From assembly GCA_002205965.3 (NCBI GenBank), contig NADL03000466.1, positions 930,001-994,000 of the forward strand: a stretch of 64,000 nucleotides of DNA. Direction: 5' to 3'. Under the pieces are notes generated by a model. It was given only the letters and a program-made list of their open reading frames with translations, was not told where the DNA came from and ran no database searches. A program made the translations under genes and the position numbers. Source of the stretch: Kappaphycus alvarezii. Lineage: Eukaryota > Rhodophyta > Florideophyceae > Gigartinales > Solieriaceae. Below, one piece after another: positions 10,440 to 22,538 of the stretch. Within the stretch, counting starts at the first letter, position 1, and every line of letters begins with the position of its first letter.

Positions 10440-10767
10440 TTGCCACCACAGCTCTACCCTCGGAGATTGGCACCCGGATTCCCACGTGCTGCTACGCAAG
10501 GTCGCACAAAATATGGCACTTAGGACAATGGAGACATATGGAAAGATTAACGAAGTCCTCTCTCAAAGGCACGCCACAGCAGCATCGATGTTCAGTGCTG
10601 CCTGCTTGATAGCTGACTCCATCCTGTATTCCGTGGTGACGGGGTCGAACTGGTAGCCTCCTATTGTGTAAGCTTACACTAACTTGCCGTAGTTTCTAAT
10701 GTAGCATCTGGCTTCACTTCAAGAAATGATACTTCTTTCAAGGTACTAAACTACCCAAACTTCTCCT
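10440..10767 (+). pseudogene. RT-element 3' fragment with terminal motif
   Basis: Plus strand: DWHPDSHVLLRKVAQNMALR, METYGKINEVLSQRHATAAS and SAACLIADS, i.e. the last 60 residues of the subfamily 1 tail, then about 110 bp of 3' sequence ending in a worn terminal motif (actaaactacccaaacttctcc, 10745-10767). Confidence 0.6.
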
Positions 10768-11029
10768 CTGAGTTGCAGATAAGTATCCTGACAGAAGAAA
10801 CCAACTGTTCTTTACCAAGAATAAATATTTGCCTCGTGCTAAGAAGGAGAAAGTGTGAAAATGCTCTTCTAAATAGCCTCGAAACAAGGAATTAAATATC
10901 GGGAAAATGTGGGGAGCTCATTTACTACTCGGAGTTATAAACAATCAATTCTGACTGGACCATGTACGGACCAGCACTGCCTGATAATGGCATCTGATAG
11001 GATGAAGGTAACGCAAGCGGAAAAGCGAA

Positions 11030-11430
11030 CCACCGACTACCCGAGACGAGAGTCGTTCCGAGCGACTAAAGTGCTACAGTAGAAGTTACCTGGCGATGAA
11101 GAGGAGTGAGAGTGAAATCTGAGTGACTGCTCTAGTAGCCAACTCAAAATTAGCAGGCTCTACGGCCTCTGCTCTCTGACTGGCGTAAGAAAAAATGTTC
11201 CTAGGGCAGAAGTTGACTCTCAACTTCCAAACTATTTTGAACTTGACTTGAGGTTGTTTGCCAACTTGCTTTTCGTCTTGTTGAGGAAGAAATTTGATCA
11301 GATTATGTAGACTTTTTTCCTAAACTATATTCTCTGTAAAGCTACTAGAGGCACCAGGAAAAGTATAAAAATACTTCATGTGGACGCAAAAAGTTTGAAA
11401 AAAGATACTTGAAAAAACTAAACGAATCTA
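11030..11430 (+). repeat. LTR-like block, diverged
   Basis: Aligns by eye with 22560-22965 and with the reverse complement of about 1225-1540: shared pieces include ggcgtaagaaaaa, agttgactctcaacttcc and ttgccaacttgct. After the block the similarity with the 22.5-kb copy continues (aaaaatacttcatgtggac / aaaaatactttgtgtggac), so these two share more than the solo LTR does. Confidence 0.55.
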
Positions 11431-11543
11431 CATCTCCCATTCTCATTCTATAGATCAGAACCTAGCACCTTCCTTTAAACATCATAAGTGCCCATCTCCT
11501 CCACACATTTACCTGTGCCCGTCACACAACTCTCTATCCCTTC

Positions 11544-11753
11544 CTACAAAGAATAAATCTCACCTGAATCCTCTACAACAGAGTCCATGGCCGGAACCAC
11601 CTGGTCCAACCAATTCATTACTTCCCTACCCATATGAACCGGTTTGAGAACCCCTTTTTCATCTGCAGACTCCTCATCTTCCCCTCCTTCCTCCCCGGCT
11701 TCCTCATCTTCTCCACGCTCTCCAGGTCCGTCCCCGGTCTCCCCTCCGTCCAT
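11544..11753 (-). CDS. Short acidic protein next to LTR-like block
   Basis: 69 codons from an ATG at 11753. The N-terminal two thirds are Glu/Asp/Gly repeats; the end reads LDQVVPAMDSVVEDSGEIYS. The minus-strand frame at 22980-23192 has the same tail pattern (MDQVVPTMEPDGDIFS) in the same position beside the same LTR-like block. It is therefore probably a remnant of an element-encoded or element-captured acidic frame. No function is recognised. Confidence 0.4.
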   Translation of the reverse strand: MDGGETGDGPGERGEDEEAGEEGGEDEESADEKGVLKPVHMGREVMNWLDQVVPAMDSVVEDSGEIYSL

Positions 11754-11759
11754 CCCGTA

Positions 11760-12190
11760 GACTAGTTAGGGGCCACTCACTCCTCGAAGCACTCCCCGGA
11801 ATTACCATCCCCATCTCTCAAGCCCCCTTACCGATTTCTTTGCTTCTATTTCTACCAGGTAAAGAGAAAAGAGAGACATCAAGTGTTTCCTGGTATGGCG
11901 ACGAAGTTATTCCTCAACGTGGGTTGAGCCAGAAGGAAAAAAAGGAGAGACGGTGCTGGGGCGATGGTGACGGGTTTGGGCAATGGGAGAGAAGGGGGTA
12001 GTCGCTTCATGATGGCTGTCCAGGGGAGAGCTTGAATTGTCGAGTCATTGTTGTTGTAGGGACGAAGAAAAATTTTAGGTAACTCCTGACGTGTTGAAAT
12101 ATGGGCAAACGGTATATATTGACAGGCCCGCTCACTTAAAAAAGTAAGCGAAAATTGGTCCTGTAACGTGATTTAGTAAAAACCGCTTTC
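11760..12190. other. No gene seen
   Basis: Purine/pyrimidine-skewed sequence without an open frame worth naming or an RNA gene that I can see. Confidence 0.3.
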
Positions 12191-12193
12191 AAA

Positions 12194-12445
12194 GGGGGAA
12201 AATGTAGGGTGATTTAATATTTGAAAATATGGTCGGTTGTGGCCCTAAATATCTTACAAGGTGCCCAGTATTACCTCTAAAATTACCCTAGAAAGCCGGC
12301 CCAAGACCCCCCAGCAGACAGGCTGCGTTGGACATTACGGGCGCGGCAGCGTGCCTCTGAGTAAGTACCGTACGGACCTTACCATATGTCTCCATCGCTC
12401 TAACGGCTACGTTTCGCGCGACGTGGCTTTCGAAGGTGATTTATG
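12194..12445 (-). pseudogene. RT-element 3' fragment, subfamily 1
   Basis: Minus strand: SHVARNVAVRAMETYGKVRT, QRHAAAPVMSNAACLLGG, then a 3' tail reaching a worn terminal motif at 12194-12220. Only the last coding portion is kept. Confidence 0.6.
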
Positions 12446-12449
12446 GCGA

Positions 12450-14365
12450 AAATGATGTACAGAAATATTGATTAAGGAAAAAGGTATTCAGGGGCGAAGA
12501 AATCGAGTGCACAGGGAATACTTAAAGAATCATCATGTAAAGAGAGGTTAATTGCTCATGAAAAGGGAAAAGAGAAAAAGAACAGAGGATAAAGAATTGT
12601 AAAATTCGTGGCGCCAAAGAAAAAGAAAGTAGGTGGAGAAAAAAAGAAAGGGGTGGGGAAACTAAAAAGGAGGTAATTTCTGCACATAAAGATAATAATT
12701 CCAGTTTCTCACTTAACTGAAATCATGCTGTTCCTGATAGTGATATCAACAGTATATCGTGGAATGATGGGTAGTTTACTTTGGCGTTTTAAACTTCTAG
12801 CTGGGAAACTCTCAATGGAACGCGAAGAGATGCAATGGAGAAAGCAGAACTAGGTCAGCGCATCCGTTTGCTGGAGGTCCTAAATAGCAGAAACAGTAAG
12901 GCGGAAATATCTCACAAGGATAGTGCAAGGCCAGCCATATGTTACGCCGTGTTCGAAGAGATCGTCTTCGAAACGTTTCTTTGCATGCGCACGGATCTCT
13001 GTCTTAGGTCTGGATCAACTAATACAGTACTTTGTCCCTAGAAATCGTCAATCGATTTTGAGCAACAGGTAATTTTCTAAGGAGAGCGAGATGAATGGTT
13101 TGAGATGAAGGAAAGATAAAACGTATCGAGATCTTGGGTGATGCCATTTTAAGGATGAAAGATATGATTCTTTCTATCAGAGTATTTAATTTACCATGGG
13201 GCCTTAACGCTTTGCCATCCATTTTAGCTGCGATATCGCTCCGTTGGACTAAGTTATTAGGGAATAATATATTATCATTAAAATCCTGCGGTAGTCTGAT
13301 GTTTTTGTAAAATCTACTCGCTTTATCAGGTGGAACAGCTCGCTCCTTGATGATTACAGATGTAGCAACATTAGCGGCTTATTCAAGTGGTCACTGGCAC
13401 TGAGGTAAATGTCGCAACCGCAAAAAGGAGATCAGTGCCTATCTATATTTCACGTAGAAATTATTTATTTGGGGTAATATCAGAAATTTGTGGTTTTGCT
13501 CCTCAATGGCGAATAATTAGTAAATCAGCTGTATGAATGAAAAATTAATGGGTAATGAAGCGGAGGAGGTTTTACAACAGATATGGAGCTATTGCTGAGA
13601 ATTACTAAGTCTTTTCTAAGATATGTTTCAAGATTTTGTACGAACACTCAAGTCAACTTGTCGATTTAGACCTGACGGGCCCTCATTCAAACTCACGGGG
13701 ACTATCACTACGTGAATACTTCCTAATCTCTTAATGTCAGAGTTTTGGAGTGGAAGATCGTTTAGAATGTCTTTATCATGGTTTGACCTTGCTCTGCAAA
13801 CAGCGAATTCCTACTAGCAAGAGACGTGACTCAAATCACTAATATGTGTTGAACAACAGGGAACCTATGCCCAAGTACAATATTTTTTCTGAGTTTTTTT
13901 TCGCGCTCGTAATTTCAAAAAAAGTTTCCCCCAATTTGAAAGCTCTCAGCTCTTCATACAACAGCTTGCCAATGTAATTTTTATGCCCTAGCTCCGAGTC
14001 ATCGGAGTCAGTTTTCCCAGTTCGTCGTTTTTTACTTTTCTTCGCTTCTTTTTCCCGCCTTTCTTCCCTCGAACTTGTCCCTTTGTAAACACGTCTTTAT
14101 TGTTTCTATAAGTCCCGCACTAATTCCGACTGTAAGCACCAATGGCTTGAACACAAGCTATCGGACATTAACCCTTAACGGACAGCATTACACATCATCA
14201 CATTATCAAGTACACTATTCAGGTCAGCAAAAATATATTTCCCCTTATTGCGACCATGGTCAGGGCCGGCTCGTATCTTTTTACTATTTCTGCCCTTAGA
14301 GGCTGGCACAGGATGTTTATTCAGTATGAACTGACAACGCGCGAAGTGTGACTCTGAGGGCGATA
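12450..14365. other. No recognisable gene
   Basis: About 1.9 kb of mostly AT-rich sequence. Short frames at 12835-13041 (plus), 13019-13222 (minus) and 14075-14299 (plus) show no domain, targeting signal or repeat family that I can name. No tRNA or tandem repeat was noticed. Confidence 0.3.
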
Positions 14366-14369
14366 GAAC

Positions 14370-14460
14370 CTATGAAAATGTCCGGGCAAAGCTCTCTCAA
14401 AGATACACCGCATCTGCCGTAATGTTCAGTGCAGCATGCCTGATGACTTATCATTAGCCA
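14370..14460 (+). pseudogene. RT-element tail fragment
   Basis: Plus strand: VRAKLSQRYTASAVMFSAAC, the extreme C-terminal pattern of the RT family. No terminal motif follows within 100 bp. Confidence 0.45.
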
Positions 14461-14599
14461 GCATCGCACAGGAGGTTACGGAGTAGATATCACTACTAAA
14501 CATCTGCGACCTGATTCAATAACCTGGAACACAGCCACTCGCATCTTTCAAATAATAAAGAACACAACCTTCCCCCTCGCGTAGTTCTCCATGCAATAG

Positions 14600-15970
14600 A
14601 TCCTAGCCTAGGACTTCGAGTAATGATCAATCGAGCAAAATTTGAGTTTCTAAATTTACCCCCATGGATACAGCATAAATAGCCATCAGAACAAACTTTG
14701 TATTTTTTCAAATTATAGATAAATAATAAGTAAATATCAATGGTAATTCTCGATTTGAATTTATTGTCATCAATTAAAAGGAATAAATCTAGAAATATGA
14801 GCAACAGACCTGGACTAAAAGTTCTTAATGAATCGCTATTTCTAAAACAGTGTAAAATTGATCCAAGAAACTTTCTGATATATCCAATATTGTTGATTGA
14901 CGAATCGCCTTAGCAATCGCGTGATCAATCGCTATTGCATCTTTTTGAGGTTGACTTTCGGCTTTTGAAAGTTTTTTTGGAAAATACATGGAGTTTATCC
15001 AAAAAAAAATTGGATTGTGGGATATGGTCTTGCATTGGCTTTGGAACCGTTTTGTAATTAGCTGCTGGTAGTAAATCATGGACGGATTTATATTGTCGCA
15101 TCAAAATTTTTTCAAGTACGTTTCCGTCTTCGCAGGGACGCAAGCGAAATTGCAATGAGAAATCCAGTCTTGAGGGAATTTAGAGGCCAAGTGGGCCCAT
15201 TGAGAAAATATTATGATGGGAAGGCTTACATAAAATTAATGATTCCTAATTAATAAATAAGAAATTGATTGTGATAGGACTTCAAAAAATAATTAATAGA
15301 GAAGCAGTTTTAATGTTAAAGCATCGAAAGGAACAGTTTAGTGGCTCGATACTGTAACAAATATTTTCAATAACCTAGGAAAATGTACGCACTAAAAAGA
15401 GTAAACCTGCTATCAAAACTCAGATAGACATTACAATGATATTTGTAGAGTCAATTCAGGGTCAGACAGGTTGGGAAATTTGGAATAGTCTAAATCCATG
15501 AAAAATAAGTTTAGCTATTCCTTGAGAGATGTCATGATATGGGTAAAAGCTTAAAAATGTAAGGGATTGTATATTTTTGAATATTTCCTGGTAGCCATTC
15601 ATCCGGCTAATAATTTGGTACCAACGTCAATCCAATAGGTATAGCCTGCGGAGTACAAAAACCTTCGAGCTTTGTGGAACTATTTCAACTTGAATGCAGT
15701 ACAAATAAGACCAACAAGAAAAAAGTGTTCTTCGATGATTTACAATAATTATAAATTATGGACTTCAAGTAAGAATACTACTTCAAGATTTAGCATCAGT
15801 GTAGGAAAGTCAGATTTAGATAAAAGCATCCCTTCAATTTTCATAATGGCCTTCCGTTCAATGGCATTACTCTCTTCCACAGAATCCAGTAAGCTATCTG
15901 AGCCTATACCAATAACGATTAGATTGTTTTTGATCGGAATATCAGTTAGTACAAAGGAAGACAGGTAAAA
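14600..15970 (-). mobile_element. Decayed sequence related to the copia remnant at 24.5 kb
   Basis: 15720-15830 aligns with 24900-24985 (shared words ataattataaattatggac / ataaatataaattgtgggc and tagcatcagtgtaggaaa / cagcatcactgtaggaca), and 15590-15660 with 24770-24840. At 24.5 kb this sequence lies just downstream of a copia RNase H. Frames are short and broken, and no intact domain is seen here. The minus-strand frames at 14825-15155 are unrecognised. Confidence 0.4.
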
Positions 15971-16371
15971 TATACTCAGGTCTTTGACTTTGATTCATGA
16001 ATAATTGTTGGTTGGGTCTTGGTGCCGCTACTCGGCAATAACCATCCCTTATATAGTGCTTTTCACCCCCTTAAATGGGCGTGAAATCACATATATCAAA
16101 TATGTTGACTACATAGTTCCAAAGTGCTCTAAACTACTGTAGAACACTATCTAGAAACATCCAGATGCGATAAGCAATGCATCTGGAAAAATCTATACGC
16201 AAAATAAAACTAAAAATAATATTGCCACGCTAAATATACCTTACTGGCAAGCGTGCAGAGTCCTTCAGAACCACCTAGAACCAACCAGGTTGAACTGGAT
16301 CGTTACAGTTTTCTTTGAAAAAATCATTGCAAAAGGTATTCAAACAGTCAGTATAGTTCAGTTTATCATTG

Positions 16372-16664
16372 GGGTGGCACCCGGATGCATGTTCAGTGCT
16401 AAATAACGTGGCAAGGAACGTGACCGTGAGGGCATTGGAGACGTACGGAAAGGTTCGGGGGGTTTTGATGCGAAGGCACACCGCAGCAGTCGTCATGTCC
16501 ATTGCGGCTTGCTTGATGGCTGGCCTGAAAGTAGCTTTGTAGGGAGCGTAGTTCCTTCGACATTACTGTGTCGATATACTCTTTCTGAGTCGATTTTGGT
16601 TTTCTAGAATACCATGGGATAGATCGGATGTATCTTCCTAGAGTAAAACACCCAAACATTTCCC
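16372..16664 (+). pseudogene. RT-element 3' fragment with full terminal repeat
   Basis: Plus strand: GWHPDACSVLNNVARNVTVR, LETYGKVRGVLMRRHTAAVV, AACLMAGL, then about 120 bp of 3' sequence (16541-16664) almost identical to 20091-20214, ending in agtaaaacacccaaacatttccc. The best example linking the coding tail to the terminal motif. Confidence 0.7.
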
Positions 16665-16669
16665 TTGTT

Positions 16670-18029
16670 TACTATTCACAACTAGAACGTGGTCAACCCA
16701 AAAATCCCGCTAATTTGTATAATTAGCTACAATACCACAAAGTATTCCCAGATGTACTGAAGCAACTGCTCTTAAATATGTCGATCAGCAGTGAGGATAT
16801 TTCTAAAATTTTAACTAACCCCCGCTGTTCTCCTTCAATGTCATTTTCTTTCATCAGTTTCCAGGTAAAAGGGGATGCAAGGCCTTCTTTATCGGTTTCT
16901 GGTACTCTGTGTGTATAAAATTAATAGGCCTCCAATCGAAAGTTTAGAGTCAGTACCAGAGTCGGTACCAGTCAATCAACACAACATTTAAACCCGTTGA
17001 TCTGACCGGGAAATTTGGACAAACCCTTACTCACCTCAGTTGAAATCTGATCATTGCTACGAACAGAAAAGGATTACTGGCTTCCGAATAAATACTGCCC
17101 TATTCGAACACCAGTAGGAGGGATTCTCTCGTTATTGGCGAATCTGGTATTGTCCTGACTGTTTCCTGCCTTACGTTTCGTACGATTTCTAAAATTCTTG
17201 ATAGAATGTAAAGACATAGAGCAACATAAGCCGCGATAGATCTACAAGAACACGTTGAGGGGATTAATAGTGCCCGTTTACTTCGAATGATGCGATGGTT
17301 ATGAGCCCTATGGAACTAAACACGTTGAGTGAGTGGTGAAATATATATATGCCATTCCGCTCACTTATCTAATTATTATGTTGTTTTCGGGCTGAAAATA
17401 TTAAATTCTTAGCCATTCCCACGCCTAACAAATGCCTTTCGGCAGGATAAGACTGACCGGGTTGAGAAGAAGGGGCCTTCTTTCGGGACTTCAGAACCTA
17501 GTTTGCTCTTCAAGTCTTCAATAGCATTCCGTCCGATTATCGGTGTCTTACGTGACCAATGAATTGCAAGCACGTACTTTTGTAATACCCTGGCCCTTCA
17601 ATCAAAGCAGATTGCTATCATTACCGTGACAGCCACTCTGCGGATTTTATCTAACATCTCGACTACAGTAAAATAAACCTCTCTCTCCTGCTATCAGTAC
17701 CTGCTTCGTCACACAGTATTTAGTTCGGCCCTTGGCTGAAATTGTTATTAGGGCCACCTCTACAGCATCGCAGAACTGAGTCGGGATTTACAATCAAAAA
17801 TAGGATCTTTCGACCAGTTCCTCCCTGCTCTGTTCCAGGTCTGAGAACCAAAAACTCACCATCCCCTAGCTTTCAGCCTGGTGAAGTTACAAATTAAAAT
17901 TCAGTATTTATGTTCACCAAGCAACGACTTTTGTTATTAACCAGCTTATCCAGAGCTCGACTCTGGCATCTGAGGCCACACTCTTCTGTATCTTGTCCAT
18001 AGTCCCATCTTGTTTGGAGGATATCAGAA
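16670..18029. other. Intergenic, no gene recognised
   Basis: 1.4 kb upstream of the repeat-protein gene. No long frame; no clear TATA box close to the gene start; a tatatatat stretch occurs at about 17342. It may contain the promoter and 5' leader. Confidence 0.3.
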
Positions 18030-19245
18030 ATGAATTATTCGGATCTCACTCTTCCCTTGTTGCATGGGGATCTCAAAGGAAAGGTACTGGCAAAAGAGGT
18101 AGAGAATTCGTCCAACTATCTAAGAGGACGGAAAGGCTTTTTCTGTGGCATTCTGATCCTGGTTTCAGTTTTCACTCTCTTCGGTCTTCATGACAACCAA
18201 CGTACCACTTCTTTGAAGCAAGACGTCGTTGGGAGAACTACCTGGGCTAAATCTTTCCGCGAGAAAACTCTTCGAGGATTTGAAAATGTCAAGGGCTTCT
18301 TTGTGCATGTCCTACCTGAGCATTTAGGATTGGTTCGATTTTCAAGGGATCATGATAAGAGTTATGGAGATTCATATCACTCCATGATTGTCGATGGAAT
18401 GGGGCAGAAACATACAATTTCGCATCAATATTCGTCCTTTGCGTCAAGAAACGGTATACCAACTACGGGCATCCCCCGGTATCCTCCGTACAGGAAAACA
18501 GTGAATCATGACTTCCACATGGTTGCCGGAGTACATCATCACCCAATTTCTGATAGAGAAGGACATATTATGGCGACTGAAAGGCACACAGACCTTCCAC
18601 TCGGTGAATCGCATAGATCTACCAGTCAACTCGCTCCCCCTCCGTTTGATATGCCCGTGGAGGATGGTAATTATCGGTATCCTCCATTTGGGGGAGGTCA
18701 AGGTGATGACGAGCAAAAGGGATTGACGGCCCCGGACAGGCATAACTCTGGTCCACTTTATGACGACTCAGTTGGCCTCGAAGATCATCATCCTAATCCT
18801 CCTTTTGATATGCCCATGAGTGACGGAATTCCTAACCATCCACCTTTCGATGACTTTCCGAACGGTGGTGCACACGGGGAATCAACGGCTCCGATTGGAC
18901 ACCCCATCCTCCAGTTTATGGCGACCCTTTGGGCTCCGGGAGCATCCTCCCTTCCCTCCGTACGGTATGCCCATGACTGATGGAGTTCCTCCACAGCCCC
19001 GCCCTCAATATTATCCGGGTAGAGGAGGGAATGGAGAATACACTTCTCCATTTGGGCACCCTCATGGTCCTATGTATGGCGATTCAGAAGGCACTCTGGG
19101 TCACCCACCCTATCCTCCTCTGGGCAATCCTTTGGGCTATGGACTTCCTGAACATCGTCCGTTCGAGGGTTATCCGGGCAATGGTGAAGAAGGGCAATCA
19201 ACGTATTCGTGGGGATCCTACTCGGGTCCTCCATATGGCTACTGA
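18030..19245 (+). CDS. One-pass membrane protein with ~52-residue Pro/Gly repeats
   Basis: ATG at 18030. A basic N-terminal region is followed by one hydrophobic segment (residues about 36-54, GFFCGILILVSVFTLFGL) without a cleavage-like site, so probably a type II anchor. The long outer part has at least four diverged repeats of about 52 residues built on PPFDMPMSDG...HPPF...GESTAP.GHP..P.YGDP. The frame from 18030 ends at 18980, but the repeat pattern carries on through two nearby one-base shifts (about 18900-18950) to a stop at 19245, the last units reading PPYGMPMTDG and YPPLGNPLGY. It is flanked by element fragments but contains none. The composition suggests a wall or extracellular-matrix-associated protein; this is inference. 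I recognise no family. Confidence 0.6.
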
Positions 19246-20090
19246 TCTGGAGACAACGCGCCCCCTTCACAACCTCCGCTTGATACCTTTTACGTTAATG
19301 GAAAATCTTCGAGGACTACCCCACTAATGGGTTTCAAGGATAACCTGCCCCTGTCCCAAATTGGAGAAAAGCTGCTTAGTGTCTAATACATGCTTGTGAA
19401 GCCCTTGTCAACGTCCTCAGACCGTGGCAGCTCTTCATTTTTGGTGCCGGGTGGTTCCAATTTCTGCAGTCGCAGAAGACTTTGCGTTGTCTGGACTAGC
19501 TTCCATATTGAGCACAGTAGAAAAATATAAGGTATTTATCCCATACAGACAGCGGGGGATCAGTGGTTGTCCTTTGTAGCCCAATAATTCGCAAAGTTGT
19601 TAAGAACTCGGGGTAAACTTTATAAATCACGATTCTTTGCAATTAATCGTAAATACATTCGTCTTGACAACAAAGTTATTGTGGTCATAAACGGGTAAGT
19701 CTGGTAAGGGGGAAATGTGTGGTTGTTTTACTCATGGAAGATATATCCGATCTGGTCAGTTGTTTGTTATTGCGAAGGATGAATAGTACATGGTGTTGAA
19801 CTAGAAATAATGGAGATGAGGCCTAATTTGCGGAGCGACTGATAAAGTACACCAGGTAGATGTAAATGGCAAATGGGGTTGGTTTCCTTCAAGTAGTGCG
19901 AAGACTGAGATTCCTACGAACTTGCATTCAAACCATAGTTCAAGATCCACAATACTAATGAAGAAATGGAAAATGTTTACCAGTTCTAAGACACGAAAGC
20001 GAGCGGAGAGTGTTCAGAGAGCAACTACGCAGGCAGGCGGTGGGTTGCAAACTGTCTCGCATTTATCACGAAAAACGAAGCATTCAAATC
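19246..20090. other. Intergenic with repeat pieces
   Basis: Contains a minus-orientation RT-family terminal motif at 19708-19737 (ggggaaatgtgtggttgttt) and a segment at 19870-19955 shared with 6960-7045 and inverted at 20490-20525. No gene seen. Confidence 0.4.
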
Positions 20091-20214
20091 AGGGAGCGTA
20101 GTTCCTTCCCCATTACGGTGTCGGTATACTCTTTTTGAGTCGATTGTGGTTGTCTGGAAAACCATGGGATAGATCGGATATACCTTCCAAGAGTAAAACA
20201 CCCAAACGTTCCCC
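20091..20214 (+). repeat. RT-family 3' terminal repeat, 124 bp
   Basis: About 85-90% similar by eye to 16541-16664 along its whole length, including agggagcgtagttcctt at the start and gagtaaaacacccaaacg at the end. Here it lacks the coding tail, so the element was cut close to its 3' end. Confidence 0.7.
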
Positions 20215-20335
20215 CTTTCCAATCAACCCAATAGTAGGTGATAACAATGTGTAGTAAATTGGGAGTATTATGGCAATTACGGACCTGAGTTTTTTAAGAT
20301 TAAATCACTAATACTTTAGTGTGAGGGTCATTCTT

Positions 20336-20400
20336 CAACGTTACGCCTCGTTGATGGTCGCTTCCAACGCGGCTTGTTGATGGACCATTAGCCACTATTC
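20336..20400 (+). pseudogene. RT-element tail fragment
   Basis: The plus strand reads QRYASLMVASNAAC and then a stop, matching the RT-family QRHAAA.VMSNAAC end. A small relic. Confidence 0.4.
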
Positions 20401-20569
20401 AGTGGGTAGAAAAGAGGAAAGGTTTTGTGCTTTAAAGTGTAAAGAATTGGCTCACGTGCTATGTTATCTGTCCGGTACTGTAGATCCTTAATCATGGTTT
20501 GAATGCAAATTCATAGGACTTCCAAGCTTTTCACCGCCGTACTGAAATTGGGATCGTCCCACTCGTCGA

Positions 20570-21470
20570 GCATCCGCCCCTCTACCAGGTCCCCAATTCG
20601 TCTGAGCATTTGGAGTCCCCCGTGTTTCAAATAGACATCTACATTCCCGCGGCCTACGGGATTCACAGCACCAATATCGCCGTCGACGGTACTGTTGCCC
20701 ACCCCTCCACTCGCCGCCACATCTCCTCAAGTACGGTTACCGCAGGCGCTGCCGTGACATTCGCAGAGCGCGAGAAACCTCGTCATTACGGCACTTACTG
20801 CGACCAAAACGATATCATCCTCTACACTGTCGGGATGGATATCTATAGCGCCATGGGCGACGACGGCCAGGGTTTTTCCGCCGCCTTGCTTCCTTCGCTG
20901 CTTCCCTTCGCGGTGTCAGAAGTGCGTGTCAGCCGAAGTGCGTGTCAGACGTGCGATTCGAATTAGATATGCGTAGACCAAAATTACTCGCATAGCATTA
21001 CTCTAATTCACTCATCACTCTTTAGTGCTTGCATACTCTGTACTTTCACAATGACAGAATAACCGACAGTGCTCGCATAGCATTACTCTAATTCATTCAT
21101 CTCTTTTGATTAAAAAAGGAGCGTGGAACTGGTAATGTCCAGGCCCCACCTCCCCAAGGAAGTTCATGTTCACATTCCTTCGAGAGTTCCTCCCATCAAC
21201 AGTAGCTCCGCTACTTCGTTACCCATCTAAGTGTTGCAATTAATTTCTGAGTACCCTCCGAACGCTTCTGTGCAATACAATACTGCGGCCGCTGCCACGT
21301 CCAACGCGGCCTGCCTGCTGGCTGGTCTCGCGGCGGCCTTCTAGCGACTTTGACCCGGATTAACTCCGTTTCTTGGTTCCCCCATACCGACCACTTGTAC
21401 CAATTATTTGATGCGTTTTGGAACATAGGCTAACTTATTTTTCAATCATTAAAACACCCCAATTTCCCCC
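20570..21470 (+). pseudogene. RT-element C-terminal fragment, subfamily 2, with 3' end
   Basis: Plus strand: IDIYIPAAYGIHSTN, TVAHPSTRRHISSS, EKPRHYGTYCDQNDIIL, VGMDIYSAMGDDGQGF (20610-20900), then after a decayed stretch TSNAACLLAGLAAAF (about 21290-21345) and a 3' sequence ending tcattaaaacaccccaatttc (21441-21470). A near-copy of the last 50 bp lies in the gene island at 38921-38970. Confidence 0.6.
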
Positions 21471-21479
21471 ATACAGTAC

Positions 21480-22538
21480 TGTGCAACTCGTAAAGATTTA
21501 CCATCACTGTACTTGCAAAAAGCCAACCCAATATTGTACATTTTCTCCCCACTCCCCCCTTTCATCCCTCAACCCACCCACTATAGAGCTTCGTCCACAT
21601 TTCGCCGCTTTCGGCGCCCGCCCCATTCGACAGGTCGTCGGGTGTGGGCGCGCCCACTTCCTCCCGTCTAGTCTGTTTCCCCTGCAGATGGACATGCCGC
21701 GACTGCTGCATATTCCCTGCACCGATCTCGTCGATATCCTTGTCGACAGTACCGCCACCTCTCGCCCCCGGAGCACGTTGGACGAACCGGGAATGATACG
21801 AAAAGATGGCGTTGCTTTTCGAACGGCGCTGTAAAGCGGCTCTGCATCGTTTTTGTCAAGGTCGCCCGTCCACAGTACGGCTTGTCCCTGTCGCATCCTT
21901 CTGCATTGTTCTTAATGGGAGGCGAAGGAACTTGTTTTTCAAGCCATGGGTGCCCTGTTCCGCGGGGTATTTTCGGTGGAATTATTCTGCCTCTTCTCCC
22001 CTTTAATTTACTTGTCTTCCCCACTCCTTCCAGTACCCAAGACTAACAAGTCTGCGGTGAACCCTCCGTAAACCCTCTCACATGTCACCAATCGGTGACA
22101 TGTAGCCCCTATCTTGTAGGGAGGGAAGAGGTTTGGAAGGTTTACTCTTGGAAGATATTCTATTACGGAAGCCGCCCCTATTATATTCAACCCCGAGGGC
22201 GTCTATGGGCAGGCGTCAAATGGGCGCGCCGGTGAGGTTACTAAGAGCACGGGGTTAGCCATGGATGTGTCTGTACAGGGCCTATATTTCACCTTGCTTG
22301 TGATATAGTGGTGGTAGATGAGTTCTTTTGCCATAGACCAGCCCATACCAACCCAATCGAGTAAACCACCACCCTGTTTAACCCAATATTACGTCCCATC
22401 TACGCAAACATTTAAGTATACCACCCTATTTAACCCGATTTTCGCCAAATCACCACAGGCCTCCCCCGATGTATTATATTCTCCAATAGTAAAACATCCA
22501 AACCTTCCCCACAGGCCCCCCCTGTAAGCCTTAACAGG
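21480..22538. other. Unassigned, with two terminal motifs
   Basis: A GC-richer stretch (21500-22000) has open frames on both strands with no recognised domain. Worn RT-family terminal motifs lie at 22121-22150 (minus) and 22481-22510 (plus), bracketing about 350 bp that may be a relic between two insertions. Confidence 0.35.

Noticed and set aside
21504..21896. Open frames on both strands in a GC-rich patch
   Set aside because: Neither translation matches the RT subfamilies or any family known to me; openness is explained by GC content.
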